Made by a program: the position numbers and the translations under genes | NCBI GenBank assembly: GCA_965212085.1 | Contig: OZ243042.1 | Coordinates: 558,001 to 622,000, forward strand | Length of the DNA stretch: 64,000 nt | Direction of reading: 5' to 3' | Source of the DNA: JAHRAW01 sp965212085 | Lineage (GTDB): Bacteria; Pseudomonadota; Gammaproteobacteria; Arenicellales; Poriferihabitantaceae | Shown: positions 1 through 7,294 of the stretch, one piece after another | How positions within the stretch are numbered: position 1 is the first letter of the stretch | Layout: each line of letters opens with the position of its first letter | The notes under the pieces: generated by a model | Told to the model about the DNA's origin: nothing | The model's database searches: none | What the model saw: the letters and a program-made list of their open reading frames with translations, nothing else

Positions 1-203
1 TCATCCAGTACGACCCCGCCGGCGGCGCGGCGCGCCACATCCACGCCGATAGCGGCTGGCTCTACGACGACGATGCCGTGGTGTCGTTGTCCGGCAACGT
101 CCGGGTCATCGAAAAACCGGACGGCGATGGCGATGGCGGTGGTGGTGGAGCGGTGGTTACCTCGGAAAAAATGTTGATTCGCCTCAAGGGCGGGCGCGGC
201 TGA
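1..203 (+). CDS. lptC: LptC-like protein, C-terminal end (partial)
   Basis: The frame is open from the window edge (first full codon at position 3) to TGA at 201-203 and encodes about 66 residues. The text IHADSGWLYDDDAVVSLSGNVRV resembles the beta-jellyroll tail of LptC, the inner-membrane-anchored protein that passes LPS from LptBFG to LptA. The assignment leans mainly on position: it lies four bases before lptA and then lptB, the usual lptC-lptA-lptB order. A Gly/Asp-rich stretch (DGDGDGGGGG, nt 119-150) sits just before the last strand and looks like a simple-repeat expansion. The N-terminal membrane anchor lies outside the window. Confidence 0.7.
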   Translation, partial: IQYDPAGGAARHIHADSGWLYDDDAVVSLSGNVRVIEKPDGDGDGGGGGAVVTSEKMLIRLKGGRG

Positions 204-206
204 GTC

Positions 207-806
207 GTGAACTTCAGGAATTTGGGTTCGGGTTCGGGTTTGGGTTTTGGATGGGGCCACGCCCTCGCCGTGGCCGCGCTGGCCGGCGTTGCGAACCTGC
301 CGGCGTTGGCCCTGGACTCGGACAAGAACCAACCGGCGACCCTGGAGGCCGACGACTTTGAGCTGGACCTTGCCACCGGCGTGCGCACCTACCGGGGCGG
401 CGTGGTCTTTCGCCAGGGCAGCATACACCTGGATTGCGATGAGTTGGTGACCTACTACGGCGACGACGAAAAACTGGAAAAAGGCGTGTGCACCGGCAAT
501 CCCGGCAAGTTCAAACAGCGCCCCGAAGGCCGCGATGACGTCCACGGCCGCGCGCGCTCCATCACCCTGGACCGGGTCAGGGGTGTGGTGATACTGGAAA
601 ACCGCGCCGCCGTCGAGCAGGGCGGAAACCGAATCCGTGGCCGCTTGATCACTTACGATCTGGCCACCAGAAAAGCCAAAGTCGCCTCCGGCGAGGCGGC
701 GGAAGCCACGCAAAAAACCAAACCGGCGGCGGCGAACGGGTCGGCGACCGAAGCCGCCGACCGCCCGCGCCTGATCATTCAGCCGCGCAGTAAACAACCG
801 GACTGA
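207..806 (+). CDS. lptA: LptA, periplasmic LPS transport bridge protein
   Basis: This 199-aa protein starts at GTG 207, three bases after the lptC stop. Residues about 1-36 form a signal peptide (hydrophobic AVAALAGVANLPALA) that is preceded by an unusual Gly-rich GSGSGLGFGWG run encoded by a GGGTT(C/T) repeat. The body (about 45-165) matches the OstA/LptA beta-jellyroll: LEADDFELDLATGVRTYRGGV, then an ...LDCDELVTYYG strand and an ENRAAVEQGGNRIRGRLITYDL strand, as expected of the periplasmic filament carrying LPS to LptDE. The tail after about 165 is Ala/Thr/Lys-rich and probably disordered. The next gene, lptB, begins 11 bases downstream, so co-transcription is likely. Confidence 0.9.
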   Translation: MNFRNLGSGSGLGFGWGHALAVAALAGVANLPALALDSDKNQPATLEADDFELDLATGVRTYRGGVVFRQGSIHLDCDELVTYYGDDEKLEKGVCTGNPGKFKQRPEGRDDVHGRARSITLDRVRGVVILENRAAVEQGGNRIRGRLITYDLATRKAKVASGEAAEATQKTKPAAANGSATEAADRPRLIIQPRSKQPD

Positions 807-817
807 GCCGCCGCCCA

Positions 818-1555
818 ATGGGTCATGCGATGAAATCCCTGGAAGCCCGCGGGCTGGTAAAAAAATACGACCAGGCGGTGATCGTTGACCGTGTTGATCT
901 CAAGGTGTCGGACAACGAAGTGGTCGGGTTGCTGGGGGCCAACGGCGCCGGCAAGACTACCAGTTTCAACATGATCATCGGGCTGGTGCGGCAAACCGAA
1001 GGCGCGATATTTCTGGACGGCGAGGACATCACGGCGTTGCCCATGCACCGGCGCGCGCGGCGGGGCATCGGCTACCTGCCCCAGGAACATTCGGTGTTCC
1101 GCAAACTGACCGCCGCGCAGAACATCCTCGCCGTGCTTGAAGCCGCCGGCAAGCACACCGCGGACCAGCGCTTGCAAATCAGCCGCAGCCTGATGGAGGA
1201 ATTCGGCATTGAGCATTTGCGCGACAAGCCCGCCATCCAGCTTTCCGGGGGCGAGCAGCGGCGCGTGGAAATCGCCCGCGCGCTGGCGCTGGAGCCGGCG
1301 TTCATCCTGCTGGATGAGCCTTTTGCCGGCATTGACCCGCTCGCGGTGCGCGATATTCAGCACATCATCGGGCTGCTCAAGGGGCGCGGCATCGGGGTGC
1401 TGATCACCGACCACAACGTCCGCGAAACCCTGGGCATCTGCGACCGCGCCTACATCCTGCACTTCGGCAGGGTGCTGATTTCCGGCCCGCCCAAGGCGAT
1501 CATGGCGGATAAAAAGGTGCGAGACGTCTACCTCGGCCACGATTTTCGGATGTAG
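818..1555 (+). CDS. lptB: LptB, LPS export ABC ATPase
   Basis: This 245-aa ATPase is the normal LptB length. It has Walker A GANGAGKTT (residues about 40-48), a Q-loop near LPQEHSVF, the ABC signature LSGGEQRR (about 142-149), Walker B with ILLDEPFAGIDP, and an H-loop in ITDHNVRETL. The segment from LPQEHSVF to the signature is characteristic of LptB rather than LivF. It energises extraction of LPS from the inner membrane together with LptFG, which are not in this window. The start at 818 is taken as annotated; an in-frame ATG at 830 (MKSLEARGL) is an equally plausible start. Confidence 0.95.
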   Translation: MGHAMKSLEARGLVKKYDQAVIVDRVDLKVSDNEVVGLLGANGAGKTTSFNMIIGLVRQTEGAIFLDGEDITALPMHRRARRGIGYLPQEHSVFRKLTAAQNILAVLEAAGKHTADQRLQISRSLMEEFGIEHLRDKPAIQLSGGEQRRVEIARALALEPAFILLDEPFAGIDPLAVRDIQHIIGLLKGRGIGVLITDHNVRETLGICDRAYILHFGRVLISGPPKAIMADKKVRDVYLGHDFRM

Positions 1556-1623
1556 GCGCGCAGGCGCGCAGGTGCGTAATGCCGCCGCCGCCGTGGGCAT
1601 GAAACCGCGGGCGATTTTTGCGG

Positions 1624-1629
1624 TACAAT
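1624..1629 (+). promoter_or_regulatory. possible -10 element upstream of hpf
   Basis: TACAAT lies 45 bases before the hpf start, in the only sizeable gap (118 bp) of this operon. No convincing -35 hexamer is visible at 16-18 bp spacing, so this is a weak call. It would allow hpf-ptsN-rapZ to be transcribed apart from the lpt genes. Confidence 0.3.
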
Positions 1630-1673
1630 GTTCCCCGAAGCCACAACCCCGGAAACCCCCGGAGGATTTTTGT

Positions 1674-1997
1674 ATGCAACTATCGATCAGCGGACAAGGC
1701 ATGGAAATCACCCAGGCGCTGCATAACCACGTGGCCGACAAAGTAGAAAAAATCGCGCGCCACTTTGATCACGTTACCAACAGCCACGTCGTGCTGCGCG
1801 TCGAAAAAACCCGCCACACGGCGGAGGCCACCATCAACGCCAAGGGCGCGACCCTGCACGCCACCGGCACCGCCGCCGACATGTACGCCGCGATTGATTC
1901 AATGGCGGGCAAGTTGGACCGGCAGGTGATCAAACACAAGGAAAAACTCGCCGACCACCATCGCAGCGATGAATCGCTGAAACAAATGCAGGAATGA
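1674..1997 (+). CDS. hpf: Ribosome hibernation promoting factor (short HPF)
   Basis: This 107-aa protein starts at ATG 1674 because a strong GGAGG (1661-1665) sits 8 bases upstream; a longer in-frame extension lacks a ribosome site. The sequence MQLSISGQGMEITQALHNHV followed by KVEKIARHFDHV and the later VEKTRHTAEATINAKGATLHA are typical of the YfiA/HPF S30AE fold. That fold binds the 30S decoding region and promotes 100S dimers in stationary phase. Its length matches short HPF, without the long C-terminal dimerisation domain. Here hpf directly follows lptB, where enterobacteria have rpoN between them. It overlaps ptsN by four bases (ATGA). Confidence 0.93.
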   Translation: MQLSISGQGMEITQALHNHVADKVEKIARHFDHVTNSHVVLRVEKTRHTAEATINAKGATLHATGTAADMYAAIDSMAGKLDRQVIKHKEKLADHHRSDESLKQMQE

Positions 1998-2590
1998 AAA
2001 CTTCAGCCATTGACGCGCCCGGTGCCGTGAACCAAGCACAAGCACAAAATGGAACGCAAGCCGGCGCGCCGGCGATCGGCGATTTTCTCGACGACCGGCG
2101 GGTGGTGATTGACCTCGACGTGTCAAGCCGCAAGCGGTTGTTTGAGCAAATGGCGAAACTGCTGGCGTCCCCCGGCGACGGCGATGGTGGCGATGGTGGC
2201 GATGGCGGCGGCGGCGATGATGGCGGCGCTGACGGCAACGACGGCCCGGACCTCGACACCGTGCTGCACATCCTGACCAAGCGCGAAAAACTCGGCTGCA
2301 CCGGCATCGGCAACGGCATTGCCCTGCCCCACGGCCGCATTGAGGGTTTGGCCGAGCCGCTGATGGCGGTCGCACGGCTCAAGCACGCCATCAACTACGA
2401 CGCCCCGGACGGCGTGCCGGTGTGGCTGGCGGTATGCCTGCTGGCGCCGGTGGAGGCCAACGAGACCCACTTGCGATTGCTGGCGGCGCTGGCCGCGCGC
2501 TTCAGCGCCCGCGGTTTTCCCGAACGGCTCAGGCAGGCCCCCAGCGCCGCGGAACTGGCGGCGCATCTCAAAAACCCGCTACCCGTTTGA
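1994..2590 (+). CDS. ptsN: PtsN, nitrogen-PTS EIIA regulatory protein
   Basis: This 198-aa EIIA-Ntr-type phosphoacceptor carries the phosphorylated His in IALPHGR (His113). Flanking motifs TKREKLGCTGIGNGIALPHGR and VWLAVCLLAPVEANETHLRLLAAL are standard for the family. The protein is longer than usual (about 150-160 aa) because of an N-terminal extension and an insert at residues about 61-86 made almost wholly of Gly and Asp. The insert is encoded by GGCGATGGT-type repeats (nt about 2173-2246) and falls between two secondary-structure elements upstream of the active site. It is translationally coupled to hpf (ATGA overlap) and is probably a regulatory end point of the HPr/EI pair downstream. 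Confidence 0.92.
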   Translation: MKTSAIDAPGAVNQAQAQNGTQAGAPAIGDFLDDRRVVIDLDVSSRKRLFEQMAKLLASPGDGDGGDGGDGGGGDDGGADGNDGPDLDTVLHILTKREKLGCTGIGNGIALPHGRIEGLAEPLMAVARLKHAINYDAPDGVPVWLAVCLLAPVEANETHLRLLAALAARFSARGFPERLRQAPSAAELAAHLKNPLPV

Positions 2591-2638
2591 GTGGCTTGAC
2601 GGCTTGAGCGCGTCCGCCCGTCATCGCCGCAGCAAACC

Positions 2639-3523
2639 ATGACCGCACCGCCCCCCGACCTGATCATCATCAGCGGCTTGTCCGGGTCCGGCAAGAGCGT
2701 GGCGTTGCAGTCGCTGGAGGACATCGGCTACTACTGCATAGACAACCTGCCGTCGGTGCTGCTGCCCGAATTCGGCGGCTACCTGAAAAACGACGCGGGC
2801 CGGGAAATGGGAGACACGTTAAGCGGCGCGGCGCTCAGCATTGACTCCCGCAACAAGCACTTTCTGTTGCTGCTGGACGACAAGTTGAAAGAACTGGAGC
2901 AGCGCGAAACTTTCTACCGCCTGCTGTTTCTGGAGGCCGAGGAGCAGATGCTGATACGCCGCTACAGCGAAACCCGCCGCAAGCACCCGCTCACCGACCC
3001 GCACACGCCCCTGATTGAGGGCATCCGGCAGGAACGATTGCTGCTGCAACCGCTCCACGACCGCGCCGAAAAAATCATTGATACCACCGACACCACCCCC
3101 CACGAACTGCGCGGCCTGATCCGCGACTTCGCCACCGGCGGCTCGGCGGCCGGGCCGCTGTTTTTGATCGAATCATTCGGCTTCAAGTTCGGCTCGCCCC
3201 GGGAAGCGGATTTCGTGTTTGACGTGCGCTGCCTGCCCAACCCGCACTGGGAGGAGAAACTGCGCGCGCTGACCGGCCTCGACCCGGCGGTGATGGATTA
3301 TCTGGCCGCGCAGGAAATCGTGCGCCGGATGACCGATGAAATCCACCGCTTCCTGCAAAAATGGCTGCCGGGTTTCGCCGCCGAAAACCGCAGCTACTTC
3401 ACGGTCGCCATCGGCTGCACCGGCGGCCGCCACCGCTCGGTGTACGTCGCCGAGCAACTGCGGGAGCGGTTTGCCGGCCACGACGTAAGCGTTCAGGTGC
3501 GCCACCGGGAGCTGGCGAAATGA
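2639..3523 (+). CDS. rapZ: RapZ, RNase adapter / nucleotide-binding protein
   Basis: This 294-aa protein has Walker A GLSGSGKS at residues 13-20 and the family signature GCTGGRHRSVYVAEQL near the C-terminus. In enterobacteria RapZ senses glucosamine-6-phosphate and delivers the sRNA GlmZ to RNase E. Whether that sRNA circuit exists here cannot be told from this window. The length is normal (about 285). It lies 48 bases after ptsN and overlaps the HPr gene by four bases (ATGA), consistent with one operon. Confidence 0.93.
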   Translation: MTAPPPDLIIISGLSGSGKSVALQSLEDIGYYCIDNLPSVLLPEFGGYLKNDAGREMGDTLSGAALSIDSRNKHFLLLLDDKLKELEQRETFYRLLFLEAEEQMLIRRYSETRRKHPLTDPHTPLIEGIRQERLLLQPLHDRAEKIIDTTDTTPHELRGLIRDFATGGSAAGPLFLIESFGFKFGSPREADFVFDVRCLPNPHWEEKLRALTGLDPAVMDYLAAQEIVRRMTDEIHRFLQKWLPGFAAENRSYFTVAIGCTGGRHRSVYVAEQLRERFAGHDVSVQVRHRELAK

Positions 3524-3792
3524 TCCTTGAGAAGCGCGTCACGGTGGTCAACAAACTCGGCCTGCACGCCCGCGCGGCGGCGCGGCTGGTGAAACTGACC
3601 GCAGGATTCAAAAGCGCGATTCAGCTGAGCCTAGCGGAAAACACCGTGGACGCAAAAAGCATCATGGGGGTGATGATGCTGGCCGCCACCCAGGGCAGCG
3701 AACTTACGCTGGTGGTGCGCGGGGAAGACGCGGAGCGCGCCGCCGATGCGGTTTGCCGGATGTTCGCGGACTGCTTCGGCGAAGGCGAATGA
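3520..3792 (+). CDS. ptsH: HPr family phosphocarrier (NPr/PtsH)
   Basis: This 90-aa HPr-fold protein starts at ATG 3520, overlapping the rapZ stop; longer upstream frames are shadows of rapZ. The active-site His16 lies in NKLGLHARAAARLVKL, and Ser47 in DAKSIMGVMML matches the regulatory serine region of HPr. It takes phosphate from EI (next gene) and passes it to PtsN. Without sugar EII components in the window, the set looks like a regulatory nitrogen-type PTS rather than a sugar-uptake one. The final codons overlap the EI start by four bases. Confidence 0.92.
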   Translation: MILEKRVTVVNKLGLHARAAARLVKLTAGFKSAIQLSLAENTVDAKSIMGVMMLAATQGSELTLVVRGEDAERAADAVCRMFADCFGEGE

Positions 3793-5546
3793 TGTTCACC
3801 CTGCACGCCAGCGGCATCGGCAGCGGCATCGCCATCGGCGCGGCGCGCGTCATCCGCCGCGCGGGCCGCGAGATCGCCGAATTCTCCATCGCGGACGGCG
3901 GCGAGCGCAAAGTTGAGGCCGAAATCGCCCGCTTGGAACGGGCGGCGGAACGCGCCCGTGCATCGCTGCAAAAAATCCGCGATGACCTGCCCGCCGAGGT
4001 GCCCGAGGAGATCGTCTCGTTCCTCGGCATCCACCTGATGATACTGGAAGACCCGGCCCTGCTTGAGCAGCCGGCCGCCATCATCCGCGCGCGAAAAATC
4101 AACGCCGAAGCCGCCCTCGACCGCCACGCCGGCAAACTGGAGCAGTTCTTCAAAGATATCCGCGACCCCTACCTCAGCGGCAAATCCGCGGACGTAGCCC
4201 AGGTCATCCATCGCATCCAGGGCGAGTTGGGCGGATTGGGTGGCCGGCCCGAAGCCGTCGTCTGCGAAATTGCCGCCGCCGAAATTGCCGCCGGCGAAAT
4301 CATCGTCGCCAACGACCTCACGCCGGCGGACGCCGTGGAACTCAAACGCCGCCGCATCGGCGCCTTCATAACCAACCTCGGCGGGCCCATATCCCACACC
4401 GCGATCCTCGCCCGCAGCATGGGCATCCCGGCGATTGTCGGCCTGCACGGCGCAATCCGCTACCTGCGCAACGGCGACCGGCTGATCATTGACGGCCGGC
4501 GCGGCGTGGTGCTGGTCAACCCCGATGACGCGGCGCTGGCCGCCTACCAACGCCGCCGGGAAAAAATACGCCGGCGCATCCAGGAACTGGATTCCCTGCG
4601 CGACGCCGAAGCCACCACGCTGGACGGCGAGGAGGTTTCGCTGCAGGTGAATATCGAACTGCCCGGCGAAGCCACCGAAGGCGTGTCGCGCAACGCCCAG
4701 GGCGTGGGCTTGTACCGCACCGAATTCCTGTTCATGAACCGGCGGCGGATGCCCGGCGAAGAAGAGCAGTTTGAGGTGTACGCCGACGTGGTCGCGCGAA
4801 CCCGGCGGCCGGTCACCATCCGCACCCTGGACCTGGGCGCTGACAAGCAGGTGGACGGCGGCCGCGCCAGCGACGCGGTGGCCATCAACCCGGCCCTCGG
4901 GCGGCGCGCGATTCGCCTGTGCCTGCACGACCTCGCCTTGTTCAAGCCCCAGCTGCGGGCGATTTACCGGGTGTCGGCGCTGGGGCCTGTTCGGATTATG
5001 GTGCCGATGGTCTCCAGCATGGAGGAACTGAATCAACTGTTCGCCCTGCTCGGCCAGGTCAGGGAGGAACTGAGCCGGGAGGGATACGACTTTGACCCCG
5101 ATGCGCCGGTCGGCGGCATGATCGAAGTCCCGGCGGCGGCGATCGCCGCCGACCTGTTCGCCCACAAACTGGATTTCCTCTCCATCGGCACCAACGACCT
5201 GATCCAGTACACCCTCGCCATTGACCGCATAGACGACGAAGTCAACTACCTGTACGACCCGCTGCATCCGTCGGTGCTGCGGCTCATCAAAAACACCATA
5301 GACGCCGGCAAATCCGCCGGCATCCCGGTGTCCATGTGCGGCGAGATGGCCGGCGACACCGCCTACACCCGCATCCTGCTGGGCATGGGCCTGCGCGAAT
5401 TCAGCATGGACCCGGCGTCCCTGCTGGAAGTAAAACGACAAATCCGCCTGACCGACGCCGCCCGCATCAAAGGCCGGGTGGCGGAGTTGTTGACCACCGC
5501 CGAACCGGAGCAAATCCGGCGGATGGCGGCGGAGATTAACAAGTAG
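3789..5546 (+). CDS. ptsI: Phosphoenolpyruvate-protein phosphotransferase (enzyme I)
   Basis: This 585-aa enzyme I starts at ATG 3789 (or the adjacent ATG 3792), overlapping ptsH. The phospho-His is in GGPISHTAILARSMGIP (about residue 203), the PEP-site segment is FLSIGTNDLIQYTLAIDR, and the catalytic Cys lies in VSMCGEMAGD. There is no N-terminal GAF domain, so it resembles PtsI in length although its setting is that of the nitrogen PTS. It transfers phosphate from PEP to the HPr encoded just upstream. Its last 13 codons and 3' flank are duplicated about 540 bp downstream (6045-6234). Confidence 0.93.
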   Translation: MMFTLHASGIGSGIAIGAARVIRRAGREIAEFSIADGGERKVEAEIARLERAAERARASLQKIRDDLPAEVPEEIVSFLGIHLMILEDPALLEQPAAIIRARKINAEAALDRHAGKLEQFFKDIRDPYLSGKSADVAQVIHRIQGELGGLGGRPEAVVCEIAAAEIAAGEIIVANDLTPADAVELKRRRIGAFITNLGGPISHTAILARSMGIPAIVGLHGAIRYLRNGDRLIIDGRRGVVLVNPDDAALAAYQRRREKIRRRIQELDSLRDAEATTLDGEEVSLQVNIELPGEATEGVSRNAQGVGLYRTEFLFMNRRRMPGEEEQFEVYADVVARTRRPVTIRTLDLGADKQVDGGRASDAVAINPALGRRAIRLCLHDLALFKPQLRAIYRVSALGPVRIMVPMVSSMEELNQLFALLGQVREELSREGYDFDPDAPVGGMIEVPAAAIAADLFAHKLDFLSIGTNDLIQYTLAIDRIDDEVNYLYDPLHPSVLRLIKNTIDAGKSAGIPVSMCGEMAGDTAYTRILLGMGLREFSMDPASLLEVKRQIRLTDAARIKGRVAELLTTAEPEQIRRMAAEINK

Positions 5547-5701
5547 TCGGAGGTTGTTTGAATGCTGATGCGGAGGTGCGCGTGACGCGCATTTGCGGGG
5601 GCAGGGGGCGGGGACCCCCGCGCCCCCCTTTGCGGCGCGGGGAAACTCCTGTTTCCAGCGCCGCGCGCACATCCCTGTGCGCGACAGCCGGCTGGCGCCG
5701 G
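5506..5701 (+). repeat. Direct repeat, copy 1 (ptsI 3' end plus GC-rich element)
   Basis: This segment of about 195 bp begins in the last codons of ptsI (CGGAGCAA...) and runs through a GC-rich stretch containing GGGGACCCCCGC and GGCGCGGGGAAACTCCTG. It recurs at 6045-6234 with scattered substitutions. The two copies flank an A-type palindrome and the small antitoxin gene at 5845. Confidence 0.85.
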
Positions 5702-5711
5702 GCCAAAAAAA

Positions 5712-5779
5712 CTGGATTCCCGATACGATGAAAAATATAGTCGCTGGCGCTCCCTATTTTTCTATCGTTCGGGAATGAC
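5712..5779 (+). repeat. Palindromic repeat, family A, copy 1
   Basis: This 68-bp imperfect palindrome begins CTGGATTCCCGATACGATG and ends CTATCGTTCGGGAATGAC. The arms ATTCCCGA and TCGGGAAT pair, and the inner CGATGAAAAATA pairs with TATTTTTCTATCG. Other copies are at 16944-17011, 45021-45088 and 45185-45252. No transposase is encoded nearby, so it resembles REP/MITE-class elements. Confidence 0.85.
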
Positions 5780-5805
5780 GGCTCGCGGTTTTGATGTGTC
5801 TGGTA

Positions 5806-5811
5806 TATAAT
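5806..5811 (+). promoter_or_regulatory. -10 element for the Phd-like antitoxin gene
   Basis: A perfect TATAAT preceded by TGGTA lies 33 bases before the ATG at 5845. No clear -35 is visible. It sits just outside the family A palindrome, which could act as a transcription barrier from ptsI. Confidence 0.45.
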
Positions 5812-5844
5812 CTCCAAAAGAAACACGCGCAAAGAGGTGATGCC

Positions 5845-6042
5845 ATGAAACTTCATCCCCAGGTAATAAAAAAAGATGGAAAGAATGAATTTGTCGTTCT
5901 CCCCTTTGAAGAATATCAGGCGGTGCGCGAAGCCCTGTCCGATTATGAAGATTTGCGCGACTTGAAAAAGGCCAAAGCCCGGGCAAAAGGAGCAAAAGGC
6001 GTTCCGCTGAAACAGGTGGCGGCGGACTTGGGTTGTAATTAA
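5845..6042 (+). CDS. Phd/YefM-like orphan antitoxin
   Basis: This 65-aa protein starts at ATG 5845, chosen because AGAGGTGA (5832-5839) lies at proper spacing; upstream codons in frame come from the promoter area. The pattern MKLHPQVIKKDGKNEFVVLP followed by FEEYQAVREALSDYEDLRDLKKAKA matches short Phd/YefM antitoxins that fold into a beta sheet plus helices, bind DNA and neutralise a Doc or RelE-type toxin. No toxin gene follows: after six bases the duplicated ptsI tail begins. The C-terminal LKQVAADLGCN is atypical. It may be a solitary regulator or an addiction-module relic. Confidence 0.6.
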   Translation: MKLHPQVIKKDGKNEFVVLPFEEYQAVREALSDYEDLRDLKKAKARAKGAKGVPLKQVAADLGCN

Positions 6043-6044
6043 AA

Positions 6045-6234
6045 CGGAGCAAGTCTGGCAGATGGCGGCGGAGATTAATAAGTAGTCAAAGGTTGCTTGA
6101 ATGCTGAGCGCGGGGGCGCGTAGCGCGCATTTGCGGGGGGGCGGGGACCCCCGCACCCCCCTTTGCGGCGCGGGGAAACTCCTGTTTCCAGCACCGCGCG
6201 CACATCCCTGTGCGCGACAGTCCGGCTAGCGCCG
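6045..6234 (+). repeat. Direct repeat, copy 2 (degenerate ptsI tail plus GC-rich element)
   Basis: This copy repeats 5506-5701 at roughly 85-90% identity by eye. It includes a non-functional copy of the last ptsI codons (ATGGCGGCGGAGATTAATAAG then TAG) directly after the antitoxin stop, and the GGCGCGGGGAAACTCCTG element. It shows that the antitoxin and palindrome arrived with, or were enclosed by, a duplication of the ptsI 3' end. Confidence 0.8.
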
Positions 6235-6273
6235 GAAGGGTTTGAACGGCGGCGGGAACTTTGTGCGCGAACA

Positions 6274-6295
6274 GGGACAGGTCGCGACCTGCCCC
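6274..6295. repeat. Palindrome family C, copy 1
   Basis: GGGACAGGTCGCGACCTGCC is centred on a near-perfect inverted repeat (GACAGGTC/GACCTGTC). Similar copies lie at 15609-15630, 15846-15866 (20-bp perfect palindrome) and 45303-45327 (degraded), always inside repeat-rich gaps. Confidence 0.7.
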
Positions 6296-6346
6296 TACCA
6301 CCCGCATGCGCGGGTATGACACCGAGGGCATGGCAACAACTCTGTC

Positions 6347-6416
6347 GTCATTCCCGAGCGTTAGTGTCCGTTGCCGCGTTAGCGGCTTACGGACACTTGC
6401 GTACTCGGGAATCCAG
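6347..6416 (+). repeat. Palindromic repeat, family B, copy 1
   Basis: This 70-bp palindrome has outer arms ATTCCCGAG and CTCGGGAAT and an inner stem formed by GTGTCCGTTGCCGC and GCGGCTTACGGACAC. The outer arms match those of family A, but the core differs. Other copies: 15737-15806, 17071-17139 and, inverted, 18563-18626. Confidence 0.9.
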
Positions 6417-6466
6417 CCGAATTAACGCCAGTGGTTGGGCAGTGGTTGGGCGAGAATGACGGGTTG

Positions 6467-6505
6467 TTTTTCATACTGTCAGTGAATTAGTGAGCTTCTA
6501 CAGAT
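6467..6505 (-). repeat. Repeat family D, copy 1
   Basis: Read on the minus strand it gives CTGTAGAAGCTCACTAATTC then ACTGACAGTATGAAAA. It matches 44977-45015 nearly base for base, with degraded relatives at 15645-15714. It always adjoins an A or B palindrome, as part of a composite repeat. No gene is seen in 6236-6520. Confidence 0.7.
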
Positions 6506-6520
6506 GTAATTAAAAGACGT

Positions 6521-7294
6521 TCACTTCCGAATCCCAAACCCGCGATCCAGCAGTTTGAGGTTGAGCAGAAACAACGCCACGGTGAACAGCAGGATGATGA
6601 AATAGGAAACGCCGAGGTGGATGTCGGTGATGCCGAGGAAGCCGTAGCGGAAGGCGTTGATCATGTACAGGATGGGGTTGATGTGGGACACGCCCTGCCA
6701 GAATTCGGGGAGGAGTTTTATGGAATAAAAAACGCCGCCGAGGTAGGTGAGCGGGGTCAGGATGAAGGTCGGGACGATGGAGATGTCGTCGAATTTTTCG
6801 GCGAACATGCCGTTCAAAAAACCGGCGAGGGAAAACAGCACGGCGGTCAGCACGATGATGCTGATCATCACCGGGTAGTTGTGGACCGACAGCTTGCTGA
6901 AAAACAACGAGACCACGGTGACGATGACGCCCACCAGAATGGCGCGCACCACGCCGCCGCTTACGTAGCCGAGCAGGATGATGCTGTTGGGGGTCGGCGA
7001 GACTTGTATTTCTTCGATGGAGCGCTGGAACTTGGCGCTGAAAAAAGACGACGAGACGTTGGCGTAGGCGTTGGTGATGACCGACATCAGGATCAGCCCC
7101 GGGACGATGAAGTCAATGTAGCGGTAACCGTCCATGCTGCCGATGCGCGGCCCGATGAGGTTGCCGAAGATGACGAAATACAACGACGTGGTCATCACCG
7201 GCGGCAGCAGGGTTTGCTGCCAGATGCGCATGAAGCGCGTTACTTCCTTGCGCACGATGGTGAAGTAGGCGGTGCGGATGCGCTGGTAGTTCAT
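6521..7294 (-). CDS. ABC-2 type transporter permease (YadH-like)
   Basis: This 257-aa integral membrane protein has about six hydrophobic segments and the ABC-2 membrane-domain pattern: TRFMRIWQQTLLPPVMTTSLYFVIFG at the N-terminus, FSAKFQRSIEEIQVSPTPN in the conserved cytoplasmic loop, and LTYLGGVFYSIKLLP near the C-terminus. Its start overlaps the stop of the upstream ATPase gene by four bases, so both form one exporter. The family (YadGH, drug or polysaccharide exporters) does not allow a substrate to be named. Confidence 0.88.
   Translation of the reverse strand: MNYQRIRTAYFTIVRKEVTRFMRIWQQTLLPPVMTTSLYFVIFGNLIGPRIGSMDGYRYIDFIVPGLILMSVITNAYANVSSSFFSAKFQRSIEEIQVSPTPNSIILLGYVSGGVVRAILVGVIVTVVSLFFSKLSVHNYPVMISIIVLTAVLFSLAGFLNGMFAEKFDDISIVPTFILTPLTYLGGVFYSIKLLPEFWQGVSHINPILYMINAFRYGFLGITDIHLGVSYFIILLFTVALFLLNLKLLDRGFGIRK

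Noticed and set aside
3621..5672. 683-aa open frame on the minus strand
   Set aside because: It is antisense to ptsI, whose motifs are unmistakable. GC-rich codon use leaves the reverse frame open; the translated text is His/Gln/Gly-rich without any domain.
6121..6500. CRISPR-like repeats
   Set aside because: Repeats are palindromic, unequal in spacing and of different families, without spacers or cas genes.
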